A stretch of 64,000 nucleotides of DNA from Toxonevra muliebris. Its lineage: Eukaryota > Arthropoda > Insecta > Diptera > Pallopteridae. The stretch spans positions 34,553,890 to 34,617,889 of the forward strand of contig OY829328.1 in NCBI GenBank assembly GCA_963691655.1. Reading direction: 5' to 3'. Position 1 is the stretch's first letter. Each line of letters opens with the position of its first letter. A program made the translations under genes and the position numbers. Below, piece by piece: positions 60,245 through 64,000 of this stretch. The notes under the pieces are model-generated. The model was not told where the DNA came from and ran no database searches. It was given only the letters and a program-made list of their open reading frames with translations.

Positions 60245-60743
60245 CCCTCTAACTCCCCAGTCCACCTCTAGACGGACTTTATATGCATGCACCGGTTTAT
60301 TTTGTTCGAAACTAACGGTAAACGTGTTTCTAGTTGAAATGTGTATGTATGTGCTGCTATGCTTAGCGTCGCTGTGCCACGTGTATTTTAAAAGTTATAT
60401 CAGTTGAAAGTGAAAATTGGCCAAAATAAGTAATTTCGTCATTATTTCGTCAAAAAGATATGTAATTTGAAAAATTTTTAAATTAAACCAAATTCTAATC
60501 CAACAGCGTTAAAAAAAATTATCAGTGCGTAACAAAAACTATTTTCTTTCGAATTGCATTGTGAATAATTTTCTAAAAAGCATTAAGATGGCCAGGAACG
60601 CCTAGAGGCGGGAATCACTTTTTCGACACCACAGGTTAAAAACTACACTTAACCAAAATTCTGGAACGACAGATAATTATTTTTTATTTCTCTAACCCTA
60701 ATTTGAGATTATTAGCAAAATCAAAAATTGGGGAATTAGAGAG
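60245..60743. mobile_element. piggyBac-type MITE (499 bp)
   Basis: TTAA (60241-60244) is followed by CCCTCTAACTCCCCAG. The right end read inward is TTAA (60744-60747) then CTCTCTAATTCCCCAA, so 13 of 16 terminal bases agree. CTCTAGACGG near the left end and CGCCTAGAGGCGG near the right end add a subterminal inverted motif. TTAA duplication and CCC-type ends fit piggyBac. No transposase frame is present. Confidence 0.7.
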
Positions 60744-60747
60744 TTAA

Positions 60748-62230
60748 TTTTTTGTGTATATTTCAAATGTGTCTATTAAAACAAAACAAAAAAATAAGGA
60801 GAATGCATTCCAATTTTAATTACAATTTTTTGGAACTTGCCAAAATATTTACACGACTATTTCAATTCAACTATCTGGTGTCCTCAGTAAAATATATGTA
60901 AACAAATTGGGATCACTGTAAAACTGTAAACCCCTGTCATCCTTCTTTCTTCTCTTTCGCTTTAAAACCACCGTTATGCCTCTTTTCATGTTACTAGAGT
61001 AGCTTCTGTTGACTGCTATTGTGATAAGTATAGTATAAAGGGTATTACCTTGAGTTGTGTTTCTTTTCAATACATAACAAATTACTTTAGTGACAAATTA
61101 TTTTGAGCTGTGACTCTTTAACTGATTCATGTGAGTTCATCCAACTATTGTATTTTGTTTTGTGACGCTTTTGATGAAACTCAAAATTTAACTTTTTTAC
61201 CCACAATTATAAAAAAAAAATAAAGGACAGCCTAACTTACCCCTGACTAGGGTTTCTTTAAAATGACATACCATTTTTCTATTATATTTCATTTATATTT
61301 ACAATAACAGTTTTTTGCCTTAACAAAAATTTGTTGTGTCACTTTGGTTGTTAGGGTGCGATATGTTTAAGGGGAGGTTCTTTCACATTTGGTCGAAAAT
61401 GAGGCGAAGTTTGAGAATTCTTTGTGAGATAATGAAAAGACATACGAACTTCCGGCTTTGAAATATTTTTAATTATTAAAGCTATGAAATTCTCTTCAAC
61501 CTAATTACAATGAGTTTTGACAAAAATTAAACAAATTATGGACATTTGAAAAAAAAATGTTTTTTTACTTGGACCTTGCTTAAAAATGTTTTTATGCTCA
61601 TTTTAGGTTGAAGCCATACAAAAAAGTGTCTTCTTCTGAGCAGGCTTTAAATGAAGGGAATCGGAAGAATAGATCAAGACCTGTGCTCGAAATTCTGATG
61701 CAAAATATGGTTCCTAGGAACTTTTTATAAGGTTTTGACTAAATGACTAAATGAATGAGTGAAATGACTAAAAGTTCGCAGTATTTTTTACCTTATAGGC
61801 ATAAGCTCGCTATTTTACCCATAAAATCAGACTACACTAAAGTGTTATTAAGGTCATTGCAACCAGTGCTGCAGCCAGAAAAACATTTTGGGGGATTAAA
61901 AAAAAATTATTTCATTCATTCGAATCAAAATAATAGTGTATTTTGATAAGAATATCAAAAAAAAAATTTGGGGGGTCCAAATATTTTATTTATTCGTATC
62001 AAAATAAAAATTCAATATGATTAATACAAAATATACAGGGAGGCGCTCGGAACCCTGTCTCCCTGACTACGGGCACCCACTACTTTATTTACGTAATTAA
62101 TAATAATTAATATTTATACAGCATACTTTCGGGTTGGAATATCTAGACTTAACAGGGTGGTACGAAAGTTTGACAGGCACTACATCTCTTTATTTAAAGT
62201 ATATATTGTCTGATAGCCACTGTAAACACA
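60748..62230. other. stretch without identified gene
   Basis: At 61867-62091 a sequence opening CAGTGCTGCAGCCAG and closing CTGACTACGGGCACC resembles a short hAT-type element with poor ends. A ~80-bp unit (TTTGGGGG ... TCAAAATAA) occurs twice within it. No gene is supported. Confidence 0.4.
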
Positions 62231-62232
62231 TA

Positions 62233-63050
62233 ATAGTTGTATAAATATGAAGTGTGGTTTTAACTAACAGATGGCATAGCTAATATGTATGGTTTGCGTC
62301 GAGGTAGACATTTGTCAACAAATGTGTAAACAAAATATTTTTTTTTTTTGCCTTAAAAATATGAATTTTGTATCAGAAAAAAAATTTTGGGGGGAAGTTT
62401 AATAACCTTCTTTCATTTGAAGAAAACGGCTGATGAAGGTTATCAATTGTTGGTAGAAGCTTATGGTGAACATGCTCCAAGCTAAGACACTTGTAAATGA
62501 AGATTTACAAAGTTTGAAAATTGTGATTTTGACGTCAGTAACAAGGACAGTGGAGGACCATCGAAAAAATTCGAAGATGGTAGCTGTCTGCTATAACCAA
62601 GTAAAACGATTAATGCTAACGATGCCGACAACAGCGGTTGAACCGATCATTGAAAGAAAAACGACCACAATATGTCTAAGGACATAATAAAGCCATTTTT
62701 CAACATGACAATGCTCGGCTCCATGTAGCACATTATGTTAAAAACTATATGGTTAACATCAAATGGGACGTTTTACCCCGCCCGCTGTATTCCCCACACT
62801 TGGCTCCTTCCGATTACTACTTGTTTCGAACGCTGCAGCATGGACTTTCGGAACAGCACTTCAATTCATACGAAGTGAAATCCTCAAAAACTAAGAAATG
62901 GTACTGGGATGGAATTCATCAATTGCCAGAAACATGGTAAAAAGTCATATCTAACAATGGCCAATATCTTGATGATTGAGCTCATTCATTTTATTAATTA
63001 AATAAATGTCTGTTTAAGCAAAAAACCGCATTTCATAATTATACACCTAT
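62233..63050 (+). mobile_element. internally deleted mariner element (818 bp)
   Basis: The left terminus ATAGTTGTATAAATATGAAG follows TA (62231-62232). The right terminus, in inverse ATAGGTGTATAATTATGAAA, is followed by TA (63051-63052). About 24 of 28 TIR bases match. Autonomous mariner elements are ~1.3 kb, so roughly 0.5 kb is missing from the middle, consistent with the gap seen in the transposase reading. Confidence 0.9.
62361..62990 (+). pseudogene. mariner transposase with central deletion
   Basis: From an ATG at 62361 the reading gives FHLKKTADEGYQLLVEAYGE and then FENCDFDVSNKDSGGPSKKF, the N-terminal DNA-binding part. It then jumps to LNRSLKEKRPQY, QHDNARLHVAHYVK (second catalytic Asp in HDNA) and YSPHLAPSDYYLFR (third Asp, DD34D type). 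It ends with GIHQLPETW and NNGQYLDD. The linker, the WVPHxL region and the block with the first catalytic Asp are absent. Frameshifts and stops remove any chance of activity. An intact homologue would perform cut-and-paste transposition at TA. Confidence 0.9.
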
Positions 63051-63263
63051 TACAAAATATTAAAATAATAAAAAACTTGCATACTTTTAGGGTTATTTTT
63101 TAATAATAAAAATAAAAATGTTTTTATGCAATAAAATATCTATTAAATTCTCTACATCGCCTGATGTTTGAAGTTTAGTTTAACAACCGCAAAAAAAGAA
63201 ACAAATTTAAACATGTAAGTAAGTACGTAAAAAGTTTCTTTAAAATAATTAATCTAAATTACG

Positions 63264-63373
63264 ACCTCGATAGTCTAGTGGATAATGCACTAGACTTTCA
63301 TCTGGGAGGCTCGCGTTCGATCCCCGTCTTCGTCTGGTGGTTAATTTTCATAACTTTCTTATATTCACTATCA
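63264..63373 (+). repeat. tRNA-derived SINE, copy C (head and start of body)
   Basis: ACCTCGATAGTCTAGTGGA, an anticodon-arm-like ACTAGACTTTCATCTGG and GCGTTCGATCCCCGTCTTCG give a tRNA-Glu-like head with TTC in the anticodon position. GTCTGGTGGTTAATTTTCAT, then TATATTCACTATCAA, continues as in copy B. Only four of seven acceptor pairs would form, so it is not a functional tRNA. The similarity stops near 63373, where hAT transposase-derived sequence begins. Confidence 0.75.
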
Positions 63374-63409
63374 AATTAAGAATATTCCAAACAATATGCG
63401 TAAAAAAGC

Positions 63410-63720
63410 ATATTTTTCAAAATAGATTTAAATGACGAAAATGGACGATCAACATCACAAGATGTCGTTGAACAGAACTTGAATGCTGCTAACGCAGTTG
63501 GTGTAAATTGTCTAATGTAGTTGTCGCTGTACTATGTGCAATAATATATATAGTTTTGTGAATAGCCTTTAGCAATTCGTAACCGGGATTACGTTGACAA
63601 ATTTTAGTAAACTTCCCTAAAAAATTTTTCATGCCCAAGCCATCCAGTGCATTACGAACTTCTGCAACACACGCAATAACTGTATTTAAAGAAACCTTCT
63701 GGTCTAGCGCCCTTGAATTT
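63410..63720 (-). pseudogene. hAT transposase C-terminal dimerisation domain relic
   Basis: On the minus strand one frame gives VSLNTVIACVAEVRNALDGL followed by MKNFLGKFTKICQRNPGYEL. A shifted frame then gives FKFCSTTSCDVDRPFSSFKS followed by ILKNML. The latter matches the conserved hAT dimerisation segment (SxDVERxFSxxK) and the former the helix before it with KNPGY. The shift lies near 63.50 kb. No terminus or duplication was found, and the upstream catalytic core would lie beyond 63.72 kb, where only A/T-rich sequence is seen. It is a dead fragment, unrelated in detail to the 38.7-39.2-kb relic. Confidence 0.72.
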
Positions 63721-64000
63721 AACGAGTTTTTAGGATTTTTTTTAAATGAAATAATGAGAAATAGTATTTAAACTTTGTAGTCATATTTTATTACTTTAAC
63801 AATATACAATAATAATAAAAAAAAAGTTATAATTTTAAGTAAATTAAAATTGGTGTTACAGTTGCCCTCTTCAAAAAACGGATCTTACAGGTATGACATG
63901 TTTTGGATTTTCCACTGATCTAAAACAAAAAAAATAAAATTAAAAAAAGTACAATCAGTATGAGTGTAGTTATGGCAAGAACGAAAATGAAAAAAAAAAA
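63721..64000. other. A/T-rich window end
   Basis: Only A/T runs are seen; nothing can be assigned. Confidence 0.6.

Noticed and set aside
61867..62091. Short hAT-type element with CAGTGCTGCAGCCAG start
   Set aside because: The right end matches poorly and no duplication is visible; mentioned only in the gap entry.
63264..63342. Functional tRNA-Glu gene
   Set aside because: The anticodon-arm region looks Glu-like, but the acceptor and T stems do not pair and the sequence continues as in other SINE copies.

Overview
The window is AT-rich, gene-poor eukaryotic DNA, almost certainly from an insect and most likely a fly. It has no confident host protein-coding gene, no operon-like layout and no recognisable rRNA or intact tRNA. 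What can be read is a thick layering of transposable-element copies, most of them short and non-autonomous, in a background of homopolymer runs and simple repeats. A fly host is suggested by mariner and Tc1-like DNA transposons, an I-type non-LTR element ending in TAA repeats, an R1/Jockey-type reverse transcriptase relic, and a tRNA-derived SINE whose body carries a block (CTACAGTTTTAAGCCG followed by CCGAACGGC) that I associate from memory with tephritid fruit flies. The family-level assignment is inference. The window looks like intergenic DNA or the inside of a very large intron.

Layout. 1-5.3 kb: a hAT-type MITE, a tRNA-derived SINE, a body fragment of the same SINE superfamily, a 134-bp tandem duplication and a piggyBac-type MITE. 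5.3-11.6 kb: low-complexity DNA with one inverted repeat (8.26-8.51 kb) and one copy of a dispersed repeat (10.5 kb). 11.6-15.9 kb: a piggyBac-like shell (TTAA duplications at both ends) containing a 5'-truncated I-like retrotransposon that has its own 13-bp target-site duplication. 15.9-29 kb: mostly featureless, with a 40-bp tandem array of palindromes (21.6 kb), a stem-loop (22.0 kb) and a Tc1-like MITE (23.6-24.5 kb). 29.2-29.7 kb: a nearly perfect inverted repeat with ~180-bp arms. 32.9-34.6 kb: a conserved 16-bp box repeated about every 165-172 bp and split by a ~1-kb insertion. 35.4-39.2 kb: a TIR element with a hAT MITE nested in it, a Tc1/mariner MITE, tRNA-like heads and a hAT transposase relic. 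40.9-49.4 kb: two decayed non-LTR relics, a decayed full-size Tc1-like transposon, an unclassified TIR element with a decayed ORF, and an 807-bp hAT element inserted into the R1-type relic with a perfect 8-bp duplication. 51.3-64 kb: three more long-TIR or 8-bp-TSD MITEs, a second SINE copy, a piggyBac-type MITE, an internally deleted mariner, a third SINE copy and a hAT dimerisation-domain relic.

How the parts relate. No pathway can be reconstructed. The nesting gives relative ages: SINE, R1-type and piggyBac-like copies are older layers, while the I-like insertion and some hAT insertions still show matching target duplications. All recognised transposase and reverse-transcriptase reading frames are broken, so none of these copies looks able to move by itself. 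The features that known elements do not obviously explain are the 29.2-kb inverted repeat (a possible hairpin-RNA source), the ~168-bp periodic box array and the 40-bp palindromic tandem array.
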